Below are positions 12,167-23,924 of a stretch of DNA of 64,000 bases, one piece after another. The stretch spans positions 13,842,327-13,906,326 of the forward strand of contig CP141137.1 in NCBI GenBank assembly GCA_035236585.1. The letters run 5' to 3'. Position 1 is the first letter of the stretch; each line of letters starts with the position of its first letter. The notes beneath the pieces were generated by a model that was not told the origin of the DNA, did no database searches, and saw only the letters and a list, made by a program, of their open reading frames with translations. Source of the stretch: Warburgia ugandensis. Lineage: Eukaryota; Streptophyta; Magnoliopsida; Canellales; Canellaceae. A program made the translations under genes and the position numbers.

Positions 12167-13980
12167 TTGCACCTAATGAATAATTTAAACACTGATCCAA
12201 AGGGTAATTTACACCCTAGCATTAATAGAGAAGATATTTCCCCATGGAGAAACAATCCACTCTTTAATGATGATGCATCACCTTTCATCTTTGATAATGA
12301 TGTTTCCTCATGGACGAACAATCCTCTCTTTAATGCTGATGATCCTCCACCTCTATTTCATGATGATATGCGTCAATGGAGGAATCATTCTCAATCACAT
12401 GGAAATAGGAGAAAGGACCAACATAAAACACATGAGAATAACCAAAATTCTTGTGGGAAGACACTAAGAGATTATTTGTAGCCTAATTATACCAGCACAC
12501 TTTCATGTATAGTTTTACCTCCAAATGCTGGTATGATTGAATTAAAGGTGGGAGTAGTTCAATTACTTCCCAAATTCTATGAGTTGGATAGTGAGAGTCC
12601 TTACATGCATTTAAAAGAATTCGATGAAGTGTGCACAACTCAACATACACAAAACATCGAATTAGATATGGTAAGGCTCAAACTATTTTCTTTTTCCTTA
12701 AAAGAAAAAGCTAAGATGTGGTTTCATTCACTGCCATCAGGTTCCATACAATCATGGGAAGAAATGACTAGGAAGTTCTTGAATAAGTTCTTTCCTAAAC
12801 ATAAGACAATTGCTCTTCGTCGAAATATAGCGAATTTTACCTAGACGAATAATGAAACTTTCTATCAATGTTGGGAAAGATTTAAGGAATTATTGTTGAC
12901 TTGTCCACATCATGGATACAAACTTTGGCATATCATTAGCTTCTTTTATGAAGGACTTAAATCTAATATGCATCAATTTGTTGAAATGATGTGCAATGGT
13001 AATTTCTTAAATAAACAACCTGAAGAAGCACAAGAGTATTTGGAATGGTTGGCAGAGAGTGCACAAACTTGGGCTGATTCAGAAAAAGTAGGTTTTTCAA
13101 GGGAGCCTAAGACCACCACCACGTCCTCTAGGGAAGAAATATATGCTATGACTGAAAAAGATGATATAAAAATAGCATCCCTAGATAGAACAGTTGAGGC
13201 CATGGAAATGAGAAATGTCCCTTTAAGAAAGTCGAACAGGTGTGTGATATTTGTGAAAGTAATACACACCCCACTCAGGAATGTCTTATTGCTCCTGCAT
13301 TTCAGGATGCTCTTCATGAATCGACACATTCTTATGAGCAACATTTTTCCCCATCTTTAGAGACATATAATTCTAAATGGAGTAATCATTCCACTTTTAG
13401 AAATGAATACAAGGCTAATGTCTCACGGAAGTCCCAACATCAACCCTATCACCACAAAGCTCAACCCTATCACCACAAAGCTCATGGACCTTACCTTCCT
13501 CCACATAAGAGGAAAGTGGAGGACAATTTTCATCAAGTCATGCAATACCAGGAGAAGAAAATTGCTCAAATTAAAGCCCAATTAAAAGAGAACACAAATT
13601 CCATGACTAAATTGAAGGACATGATGTCTCAAATGCTACATACTATTAATAAAGAGGAATGTCCTATTCGACCAAATGGATATCTTGATGATATGGATGT
13701 AGGAGATGAGATTAATTCTTCATTTACAGACATGGAACAACAAAGGCAGCTACCATTATTCATAATGGTAACATAATTGAGCAATTTGGTCCTAAAAAGG
13801 CTGAAATAGTATCTAAACTGGTCAGAAAAAGAGTTGAATTTATTGATCAGGAAAATATCACACCCACTGAGCAATATGATATCCTTGCTCCATTTCCAAA
13901 AAGGCTGCATCGAACTCCTACAATTGTCTCTAATTATGTGAAGCAGCTTGAAGATAAATTTATCTTGCCTTGTTATTAAA
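12167..13980 (+). mobile_element. gag-like region of LTR fossil
   Basis: Translated sequence has the retrotransposon gag signature: SPYMHLKEFDEVC, then MVRLKLFSFSLKEKAKMWF, then WEEMTRKFLNKFFP. A CX2CX4HX4C zinc knuckle follows near 13240-13290. A lysine- and glutamine-rich coiled stretch lies downstream. The family is Ty3/gypsy gag. The region is a fossil and is broken in a few places. About 1.8 kb of non-coding AT-rich sequence separates it from the 3' LTR. Confidence 0.78.
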
Positions 13981-15805
13981 TGAAAATTTTTAAATTGCAA
14001 GATAAATTTATTCATCATTCCTTTCCAGAGGCCCGTCTAGCTTATTTTGTATGGGACTGAGAGAAGTTTTGAACTCAGTAATGTTTTTCGTCTGAAAATT
14101 TTCATTTTAAAATAAAGTATGTAGCGTAGTTTTACTTTCTTATTTTTCTTTATTAGATTTTTTTCTATATCTCTCAATTTTTTGCGTTTCCCAATGCATT
14201 ATCATCATCATACTTTTTAAACATTGAGGACAATATTTCTGTCAGGTTGGGGGTGTAGAATTCTTGCAAATTCTAGTTTTCTTTTAGTTTTTAGGTGATT
14301 TCCTTGGTTTTTCAAAAAAAAAAAAAATTGAAAAAATGAAAATTTTTAGGTCATTTCCCATAGTATAATATGAATTGGATTTGCGAAAGTATAATCTAGA
14401 TAACTTTAGCTTATCAATGGAATTGAATATGATTAATTCATTATTTTACTCATTTTCTAAAGTATTCCATAAAAGCAAAGTCTCATATCACATTTGTACA
14501 CAGCAGTTGCATATAGATAGTCTAAATTGATAAGTGGCTATAACTTAGATATCTTGAAGAAATTCAGTGGAGACCTATAACCTATGTGAGTTTTAGAGCC
14601 ATTCATCCTTTTGAGAGGTTATAAATATTCCTAATTTTCTTCAGCGTGCTTAAAGAAAATTGATCTCAAACTCTTAAATTTGGCTAATTACCTGAATAAT
14701 TAGAATACTACCTTTAAAATTCTAGAAGTTCATTGAATTTGATAGATTATAGGAAACCTAGAAAATTAGTTAGGCCATCCTGTTATTAACCTAGAGACAT
14801 AAAGCCTACCCAGAAGTATTTTTACCGCTAGTTAGCCAAGTTGAGCCTTTTAATATAAGCCTTTTCTTTTGTCACCCAAAATACCCTTTACCCATATTAA
14901 CCCAATATAAATTATCCATTGCCCATTTTTCTTTGAAAAATAAGTTAGAGATGAATGAAAGAATATCTTTTAGTTGCAATGAAAGTAGAAAAGTGGATAT
15001 CAAGAAAAGAAATATTCTTCAAAGTGAGTAAAAAATGTGAAAAGAAAGAAAAGAGAAAAAAAAAAAAAAAAGAAGAAGAGAAGTTTGAAGAATGCAAAGA
15101 AATAGAAAAAGGAATATTCACTTCAGCAAAGAAAAGAAGAATTGTCAACTTCAGTAGAAGACCTCTACTTATTTTTTGAAGAAACTTTGAATACCCTTAT
15201 ACCCTTTCTTTTGTACCCTGTCCTAAGCCTATGTTTCGTCCTAATTAAAGACCTATTGATTCTAGGATGAATATAATCTTGATGAGGAAATGAATGGATA
15301 GGATCTAAAAGAGTGATATTTCTAAATATTCAAAGGTAATGGCATTTATTCCAAAGGGATCAAAACAATTAAATTCCTTAGTAACTCCCGTTCTTCATGA
15401 GTATATGTGAGCTAAATTTGCTTTTATTGAATCTTCGCAAATATTCAAAAGAAAGATATGATTTGAACCCTCTATCTGAGAGATTTTTTTTCTGAGCGTA
15501 TGCCATTAGTAAGGATTGAGGTCAAAACATTTTTCAAATGGAGTTCAAAAGTTAGAAGTCTACTTAGAGATAAAGTTTATTCTATATATAGACTGTATAT
15601 GCACACAATCACTCTGAGATCTAAGTTGAAATGGAATATTTTTAGCATATGGGTAGGGTTTTGAATTCTTCAGTCATCTCTATTAGTTTGCTAAAGTTGA
15701 TGGATTTATTGAAGATAATTCTCTAAAAAAAAAATGGAGATGACCTGAAAAAAAAAAATTTTGACTTGATTTTTCGCATCTTTTGCTAAGGACTAGCAAA
15801 ATGCT

Positions 15806-15817
15806 GGTTAGGGGGTG
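15806..15817 (+). other. polypurine tract of gag-only element
   Basis: A short G-rich stretch (GGTTAGGGGGTG) directly before the 3' LTR, in the place where the plus-strand primer is expected. It is interrupted by pyrimidines, so it is a weak example. Confidence 0.5.
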
Positions 15818-16060
15818 TGTTAAGTGTTCAATTTTGGTCAAAATACCCCTAATTTAGTGTTCAATTAGAGCATCTAGACCATTAATTTCAAGATTTTACA
15901 TCAAATATTTTATTTTAGCTTTAATTGGCCATCCAACTGTTGAATAGTAAAATTTAGTGGTTAGATGATTATTAAACCTAATGAACGATTTAGATTGCAC
16001 TAATTGGGTCCTGTGCATTGTAGATTGGTCAACTCAGGCATGGACGCTCCAGATCTAATC

Positions 16061-16137
<77 letters not shown>

Positions 16138-17045
16138 GTTTTCTTTTTTCTTCCCCTCTTTCCGGTCTAACTAGCACCTCCTAGACCAAACCGAACGGTC
16201 CGAGGAAGGAAACCCAATGGGTTTCCTCCCGCGTTTCCATTCCCAGGGTTTTCCCTCTTTTCTCCTCCCCATCTCCGACGTCATCTCCAACTCAGGAGTT
16301 CATTCCGGCCGGCCAAGGAAAGGAAACCCAAACTGGGTCTCCATTCTCGTGCCCCTCTCTTCTTCTTCTTCTTCTTCCATTTCCCTCTTCTCTCTTGTTC
16401 GTCTTCCCTGGATTCGTCGAGTTCTGGTTCAGACACCAAAAAACGGCGTTTCCGCGTCGCCAGTCGAATCCAGGGTCAGCCTTCTTTCCTCCCGTGTTCC
16501 CTTTTCTCTCCCTCCTTCTTCTCCTTCCTCCCTCCTTTCTTCCTTCTTCTCCTCCTTCTACCCCTTCCTATGGTTTTCCCTCAACATGATTTCTTGGTTT
16601 TCGTTTAAAACTAGAACCCTGGAAAATTCCAAGTTTGCCCTGCAGATCTCAAGAATACCATCTATGTCCCCAGAAGATTTACATCCATGTCCCTGATTTA
16701 ATTCCAATTGAGTCCCCAATTTAATTACATTTGTCCCAGTTTTGTTTTATTCACATTTTGACTATCCAGGGACGGTGCAATCCAAGGACAAGCTTATTCA
16801 AGACGCCTTTTAGTTTTATTTTCTGTTTTCCTTGGAATAAATAATTGTGCAAACTGCAGAAATTGAATAAATTTGGATTTTAGTTTATCCTTAGTTTATT
16901 TTTAGTATACTCTTTGTTTTTATTCTTTTATTAATTGAATTTTATTGAAAACTCCATCATTTTAAATCAAGTCCTCGTGGGATCGACCCGTACTTGCATA
17001 AGCTACACTACAATAGCCAGTGTACTTGCAGTTAAACAATCAACA
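15818..17045 (+). repeat. 3' LTR of gag-only element
   Basis: Homologous to 9848-11032 over its full length, starting TGTTAAGTG and ending CAATCAACA, followed by the AGTAC target duplication. The (CT)n tract at 16063-16135 is expanded relative to the 5' LTR. Confidence 0.88.
16063..16135. repeat. (CT)n microsatellite
   Basis: About 73 bp of CT dinucleotide inside the 3' LTR. Confidence 0.95.
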
Positions 17046-17980
17046 AGTACATTTTAGTAAATGAAGCTGCAAAGGAAGTTGTTTGGCCATGCAAGTTGAT
17101 CATTGAACTTGGAATGGATACATTCACCAAGAATCCTACTATGTTGTTTTCTGACAACATCAAAGCCATTGCATAGGCAAAACAACCTCACTCTCATAAG
17201 AGATTCAAGCAGATTAAAAGGAAGTGACATGGTATCTATGAGGTAAATAGATGCAGTCATTATGATAGTAAGAGTTATGCCAAAAGAAATGTGGCTAACC
17301 TATGGACAAAGCCATCACCCCAAAAAGTTTTTAAAAGATGCTTGGAGTGTATGGAAATGAAATACATTCAACATTAGCTTTAAGTGCAAGTGAGAGTTTG
17401 TTAGGAAAGTATGTACTCATAAGCAATAAGTAATTTATCATATATTTAAGTAATGAATAAGATTCATTTATATGTCAATTCTATTGGTTTTCCATGAGAT
17501 GACAATCAAACCTTACAAGATATTATAAGAATTCCATATCAATGTGAACAAGGATTCATGGGACAAGGAGAAAATAAAATTTTGGATCATTGTAAACTTA
17601 AAACCATCATCCAGTGATAATGGAACATTGGACATGATCTTGACTTGTTGAAACAGTGAAAATCTACAATAATCTAAGTAGAGACTTAAGGTATATGAAA
17701 GTGAATTTGAACAATGGACATGGATCTCAACTTGTTGAAAACATTCATTCGCCATAACTCAAGGTATGTTTCAGACAAAGTATAAGCATTTGCCTCTTAA
17801 ACTTTAGAGATCCATAACTTAAAGTGGACCTCATATTTATTATTAAGGTATGAAGATGTAGGATATAATTTTTTGTGATGAACAGGTGCTCTGAAAGGAT
17901 ATTGGAATCATCGGGCGTATAGGATGCTTAATATAAGACCCACAACCTTATCAGGGAAGATATTTCGATAGAGACAACCA
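17046..17980 (+). mobile_element. Ty1/copia fossil, part 3 (RNase H end, 3' LTR)
   Basis: The copia frame resumes exactly at the target duplication: YILVNEAAKEVVW, then KLIIELGMDTFTKNPTMLFSDNIKAIA, then ANLWTKPSPQKVF. This is the classic copia RNase H end. A GTGCAAGTGAGAG polypurine-like stretch follows near 17383-17398, and a 3' LTR probably begins with TGTTAGGAAAGT at 17399. The right end of that LTR is not clear; about 17980 is a guess. Broken in several places. Confidence 0.75.
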
Positions 17981-19570
17981 TGGAGTGGACTTGAGAAATC
18001 CTTGAGATGGTCCCAAGAGGGGGGTGAATTGGGAACAAATGAAAAATATAAGGAATTTTGCCTACAAATTGAACCTAAAGGCAGAATGAAGCTTTGAAGT
18101 GTTTTGGTATTAAAATTCATTCAAAAATAATTTGAAAACATTATGCAACAAACAAGTAAATTAATAATGGATTATGAGAAATAAGTTACAAAGATTGCTC
18201 ACAGACCTATTATCAAACACATAGAAGATGCAAGATAATAAGTATGGAAAGAATGTAAGTTTTACAAAAAAAAGCACTAAATTATTTTGTTAAAAACTTG
18301 GTGATCATAATGAACATAAGAGAGATCTCAACAAGAATTTGTAGCAATCAAAACAAGAGCATATAAAGCATAACCAAAAAAATTCACAAAGTAAATATAC
18401 AAGGACTTGTAGAGGTTTGGCTAGCCCACCTAGGGCCTACTTTCTCTCTTTAAAGGATATCTCCTCCTTGAGTATCTCAAGGCTATTCTCACCTTGAATT
18501 TTCACTAATCCTTGTGAGATTTTACACCTCAAGTTCATAAAATGCTTGATCACTCAAGATTGATTACTCACAACAACTCAATCTCAATTACAATGAATCA
18601 CATAGAGAATATTTCTCTTTAGTAAAATCAAATCTCCTAGAGAAAATCCCTCCCTAGTAAAAGGAAATAATGAATGAAGAAATGAATTTCCTCTTCAGAC
18701 AATGAATACACACTTACAAAACAATGTGAAAGAAAATGAATCACAAAGATTCTAAGAATTTCAGCTTGAATCACTGCAAAAGAATCTTCTATGATGGCTT
18801 GAACCTAAGATTTTAATAGCTTTCCTTGTATTAAATGTTTTTCTTTGTTTCCTTGGTGTATCTCTTCTGTCTTCTAAGTGTAGCTTATATGCACTTTAAA
18901 AAAAATAGCTGTTTTGGGCTTCCTCTTCTTTGATTGGAAGATGATATAGCTAATGGTGATGTGTCTTCTCCTCATTGGATGTAGAAAGAGTTTTTAGAAA
19001 AGTCTAGACTACTAGAGTAGTCAAATTGTAGTTGACAAACTTTAATCCCATTGGAGAAAGAAAAATCATTGGAAGGTAATTTAAAAATGATATTTTTGTA
19101 ACCAATGAAATGGGCCCACATAAAAATAAAATTCAAATTTCAAACATTTTGGAGAAAATTTGAAGCAAAAAATATTATGTTTGAAATTTCCAAGAAGTGG
19201 GAGCGGGTTTATAGGATGGGACCTGGATCCTACAAAATGGAAAGTTTCATGAGGGGTTCCTTCTTAGTGCAAGGGCCATCTCTTACTTGTGGAGCTCTTG
19301 GAAGGAGCCTTAGATGGAAGTTGAGTAGGAATAGGATCCCAAATTTGGTTGAGAATGGAACCCCTAAAAAATACCATGGAGAGCCGGCTCTTGGGCATGT
19401 GGTTCTCCCATATTTTGATGCATTGCATGAGGGAGTTGGCTTCCAAAGTAGGGATCAGCTCCTTGGCCTGGGGTTTGCTCCCATAGAGGGGGCCAACTCC
19501 TACATCTTGGTAGGTGGTTCCCATGCAAGGGCTGGCTACCATGCCTTTATGGACCAACTCCCATGTGTGA
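17981..19570. other. repeat-like intergenic sequence, unclassified
   Basis: No gene seen. The stretch near 18005-18040 (CCAAGAGGGGGGTGAATTGG) and the one near 18415-18450 (GGTTTGGCTAGCCCACCTAG) resemble motifs common in plant LTR retrotransposon repeats, so a decayed LTR is likely, but no ends or target duplication could be defined. An open frame of 165 codons at 19105-19602 has no recognisable domain. Confidence 0.35.
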
Positions 19571-19787
19571 GAGTTGCCTGCTCTTTTGCTACAAGGAGCT
19601 AAATTCATGGAATTGAATTCCAAATTGTTGAATTCTCTTCTCTATGATTCCTATCCTCAAATCTTTCCAAGGAGTAGTGTAGGAGTTGCCTGCTCTTTTG
19701 CTACAAGGAGCCAAATTCATGGAATTGAATTCCAAGTTGTTGAATTCGCTTCTCTAGGATTCCTATCCTCAAATCTTTCCAAGGAGT
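19571..19787. repeat. 112-bp tandem duplication
   Basis: Two adjacent copies beginning GAGTTGCCTGCTCTTTTGC at 19571 and 19683, about 95% identical by eye, ending near CTTTCCAAGGAG. No coding potential recognised. Confidence 0.88.
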
Positions 19788-20149
19788 TTTTGTGCAATCT
19801 TTTCATTCAAAAATATTAAAAACCTGATTTTGAATATTATTTGTTCTTTAAATTCATTTTATATAGTTAGAATTAAATGAAATGAGCTTCTTAATGGTTA
19901 AAGTTAGAAAATTTCATTTATCAAACATTACTATTCAAACATATTAGTGACATAAGTTTGGTTTTGGTTTTATTATCATCAAAATTAGAGAGTGATAGAC
20001 TCAATACCATGCATGGTATTTGATAAAGAAGTTTATCAAATTGATTTAGTAAAATCATTAATCAATTATGGGGCTTGCATGAGCTTTTGTATTTGAATAT
20101 CTAGTTTATTATAATCCACATGTCCACAAAATATACATAAGTGAATAAG

Positions 20150-20154
<5 letters not shown>

Positions 20155-20187
<33 letters not shown>
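20155..20187. repeat. (GA)n microsatellite
   Basis: About 33 bp of GA dinucleotide. Confidence 0.95.
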
Positions 20188-20188
<1 letters not shown>

Positions 20189-21401
20189 AATCTGGTAATA
20201 TGACTTAAAAAGGTAATAACAGGATAGCATAAGGTCAATTTGTAAATTTTAAATTGGTGGGATCATGTAATATAGTTGACGATGGATGACTTGAATATAT
20301 TATTGTATCTTTTTAATTTTGACCACTAGTAGGGGCCCACATGTGTGGGGCACTCTCCTAGTAAGCTGGTGATTTAGCTTAAGTGTAAAAGTAAAGTCAA
20401 ATCTTAGTCAAGGTTTCTATTTTTGAGACAAGTTGGGTAGGATTCACTTAGACTAATTTAGTAAGAAATTGATTGCCCACAATTAGGAAACCTAAAGATT
20501 ACACCTTAATTTGTTATAGGAGAATTGGAGAGTCAAAGGATTGGAAGAAAGTTTTGGGATTTTCCTATTTGGCATATGACACAATTAGGAAAATGCAGTG
20601 GGGAATTTTCCTTAGAGGAAACTCAATAAAACCACTTATGTTGATGGAAGTGGAGCAACCTTCATGCCACTCCAAGGAGAAAAGCACCCCTAGTCTCTTG
20701 CACTCTTCAAGCTCAAAAGAATTCCTTTCTAATTCAAGGTACTTTTTCTTCACTTGGAGACACCTCTATGGGAAGGAAAATATTGAGTTTTTGGAAAAAT
20801 CTTATGATCACAATAAGGATAGATTGACAAGGATTTCTATTAGTTTGGGAGGTATGTTCTAGATCTTGGCATCTCTAGTAAGACTAGGAATTTTCATGTG
20901 ATATAAAGCATTTGATGGATTAAATTGACTATAGATCCTAGACAGGCCCGAATAGATAGTGATAGCTTTATTTTAGTTTACTTCTGTAAGGATTGATGTC
21001 ATTGTTTCTTATTTTCATTATTAATATCCTTGTTTGTACTAAGTTGTTTAGCTCTGGCTGGTTGTATAATTTTCTAGTTCCTTTAACTACCAACAAATGG
21101 ATGCTACCTACCATTCAAAGAAAATATATACCTATACTCTCTATTAAAAAGCTCCCTACCTTGCTAACCACTTTTAATTAGTGGCTAAAACTGATTTTGA
21201 TATAGTTTTTGTTAACATTTTTGCTATGGAGATCTACCCAAAGTATATATTCTCATTAAAATTGTTTACATCTCCAATCTTGCATATCTTCTCTAGGTTA
21301 CTGTTTCCTAAATATCAATTGTTATAACCCCTTGAGTCTCCAAAATTATATTTATCTCCTTCTATTTTTCTCACATTTTTAATTTTATTTTGAAAGTTAA
21401 T

Positions 21402-21406
<5 letters not shown>

Positions 21407-21494
<88 letters not shown>
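21407..21494. repeat. (CT)n microsatellite, 88 bp
   Basis: Forty-four CT units without interruption, the longest tract in the window. It creates artificial Ser-Leu and Arg-Glu repeat frames. Confidence 0.97.
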
Positions 21495-21497
<3 letters not shown>

Positions 21498-23750
21498 CAT
21501 TTAGCTCCTAAAAATCATCCAATAATAACTTCATTCCAATTTTTATTTTGTAACTATCCACTTCCCTCCTCTCACTTAAGCTCTTTCTCTTACTTAATTG
21601 GGCATACCATGTGTGCCTTTTCTAGTAGCCACCAAAGAACACAAAAAATGATATAATTACTGAAAATATATATCTTGTTTTTTCTCTTTCTTCTTTAATG
21701 TTGAACATGCCCTAGGTCTAAAGTACATATCGTGTTGAGGCTCATAGAAATAGACTTTGTAATTGATAGGCAGAGGCTGGTTGAAAGAACCATAACAAAC
21801 GTGGATGAGACTGAAAATTGTGAAAAGTTAGAATAATGGGAATAACCACCAAAAGTAGGAGACATTTTGCCAAATTTTAGGTTGAGAGAGAGAGAGTTAA
21901 GAGTTTAGGGTTTTTCTTTCAAAGGAATTGTGGGTTTTGGCTTTTGAGAGGGAGACGTGTTTAGTTATCTCTTGAATTGAAAAAATACAATACGGACCTG
22001 TTTTGGTATTATCTAAGAAATACCATGAAGAGCATTTTGGAAGTAACACTAAAACCAAGTGCTAAATAGCACGGAGAGAAAAAAAGAAAGAAAAAAAAGA
22101 CAAATAGTTGAATAAAATGATTCATTTTCCCTCAAATAACTTAATTTGAATAAATTGTAAGGATATTTTAGTCTTGTAAAATCTTAATCGAAAAAGACTA
22201 ATTTAACCTGAAATAGACCAGCCTTTTATATAAAATTACAAGGATATTATAGTGTCATGCAATTTTCCTTTTGTTTCTCAAAACTTTTTAGCCATTTAAG
22301 TAGAAATGGATCAATATATATAATTCGGTTCATTGAAATAGGAGCCAACACTGGATCACTAGTTCCCATTGAAGATCATGCCCTACTTTTCGAGTTTGGT
22401 TTTTGTTGGTTCCTCTGTTCCGGGTACCCATTGACAACTCTATCTCCACGTGTCCACATTGAAATATAGATCAAACATTTATGGAGTGATCGAGTGAATG
22501 ATAATATTGGTGTTTTCTTAGTTCAGGCTCACGCACACTAGCTAGTAACTGGACAGACCATCCCCTTGCCCCTTTTTCTTGCTTACTTTGAACTTACTGA
22601 AGTCATGCGCCTTGATGCTTAAGTATCCGTTTTGGTCATCCCACTTAATAGACCGACTCTCCAAAGGAAAAACAAAAGTATCATCGAGTTAACACTTTAG
22701 TTTGGTTACCAGTATATTTTATCAAATTCGTATCCTTATAAGTCGCCTGTGGATTGGATAAGATAGAAGATTTTTATTCTATTTGGCAGGTCGCACAAAG
22801 GTAGTGAAAAAAGAGACAAGAGGACTTGCACGTGTAGCTTTTTCTAGAGATATTTGTGGGGCTCATTTTGCTTGATGAAATTAGAAAGATGACGCATCTT
22901 AAGATAACCTATACCTTTTGAACTTGAGAGCTACATACTCTTAACATGTAAGGCATGAAACCCATGTCAGATTAGCAAACAAAACTTAAATCATATAAGA
23001 TAAACTGAGTGCTTCAAAATATGAAACTGTTTATGGCGGTAATTCCGATTCTCTTTGGGCATTGGTGAAGAAGTAAGTTACTTTTGGAAGTGATGCTTTG
23101 AAGTCTATAGTTTATCATTTCTAAGCAACGAGCAAAGGTACGATTCATAAGTAAAGATGTAGAACATCCTTTTCAGTAAGTGTACCACTAAGAATAAGAT
23201 AAGACAAGGATATCCTTATTATAGAAAGGAATGAGGCTATCTTACTACCTTCCAAAACCCTATCCCTATCTTTTCCTTTTCTTCGAATTTGTACATGGAA
23301 AGCAGGAGTGAGTCCTCATCCTGTGATGACTAGTGGGTACAAGCTCAAAGTACAAATAATAATCAAAAGATGATGTCAATGAGGTACTCAATCTTTGTCA
23401 TAAAAAGGTCCTTGAAACAACGGATGACGACCTAATTAAATCTAATGAGCGTGGAAATGTATGGTGGAGTTCCCACAAATTAGTGTTTTCCACTTGGGTT
23501 TTGTGGACCTCTATAGCTTCCGGCGCTTTTAACCACTCGTCATTTCTTGATTTAATCTTTAACTCCTGCCCCAGTTGCCCTAGTTGCATTGGCCTCCCCA
23601 ATGCTAGAGATGTTGACTCTTCTATGTTTCGGAATCCTCTGCAAAGCCTTAAAACCCAATGAGCACTGCTTGACACTTGTGGCGATTAATCGTGCAGTGG
23701 ACACAATAACATGAGATCGCTGATCCGTAATTCCATTAGATGGTTACACT

Positions 23751-23758
23751 TATAAAAA
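23751..23758 (+). promoter_or_regulatory. TATA box of MYB gene
   Basis: TATAAAAA, 174 bp before the chosen MYB start codon. If transcription starts about 30 bp downstream, the 5' leader is about 140 nt. No other TATA-like element lies closer. Position and sequence fit a plant core promoter; no experimental support. Confidence 0.55.
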
Positions 23759-23893
23759 GAGATAGTGGGGGTTATAATATATTGATGGTCTCTTTACACA
23801 TAGCTCATGAAGTTAAAATGTCCCCCACTATAGTAACTTTATCTGGAGACGTCCTTCTGGGTATAAGCAGCCAGGCAGTCTTGTTTCGTTTTC

Positions 23894-23917
23894 ATGGTTG
23901 GTAGACAGCACAAATAA
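23894..23917 (+). other. seven-codon upstream ORF in MYB leader
   Basis: ATG at 23894 opens MVGRQHK and stops at 23915-23917, seven bases before the MYB start. It is out of frame with the MYB coding sequence and could reduce translation of the main frame if included in the leader. Confidence 0.45.
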
Positions 23918-23924
23918 GACGAGA

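Larger units (their letters stand above)
9848..17045 (+). mobile_element. gag-only LTR retrotransposon (TR-GAG-like)
   Basis: A complete-looking LTR unit of 7.2 kb: two LTRs (9848-11032 and 15818-17045), a primer site after the first, a gag-like region at about 12.17-13.98 kb, a polypurine stretch before the second LTR, and a perfect 5-bp target duplication AGTAC (9843-9847, 17046-17050). No protease, reverse transcriptase or integrase similarity was seen in the interior, so it is non-autonomous, like published TR-GAG elements. LTR copies differ at about 13 of 246 positions at the left end and about 15 of 265 at the right end by eye, or 5-6%, an age of a few million years at commonly used plant rates. 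The gag region is broken (roughly three to five breaks). Confidence 0.85.
19788..23750. other. intergenic region upstream of MYB gene
   Basis: No supported gene. Holds two dinucleotide tracts (separate entries) and AT-rich sequence. An open frame of 129 codons at 20473-20862 and a minus-strand one of 92 codons at 23398-23676 show no domain I recognise. Confidence 0.5.

Noticed and set aside
19105-19602. 165-codon open frame
   Set aside because: Overlapped by an antisense frame of similar length, runs into a tandem duplication and shows no domain; probably repeat-derived.
20473-20862. 129-codon open frame upstream of the MYB gene
   Set aside because: No recognisable domain and no promoter or splice support; kept only as a remark in the intergenic entry.
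21315-21656. Arg-Glu and Ser-Leu repeat proteins on opposite strands
   Set aside because: Direct products of the (CT)n tract; the same holds for frames at 44942-45193 and 45587-45787.
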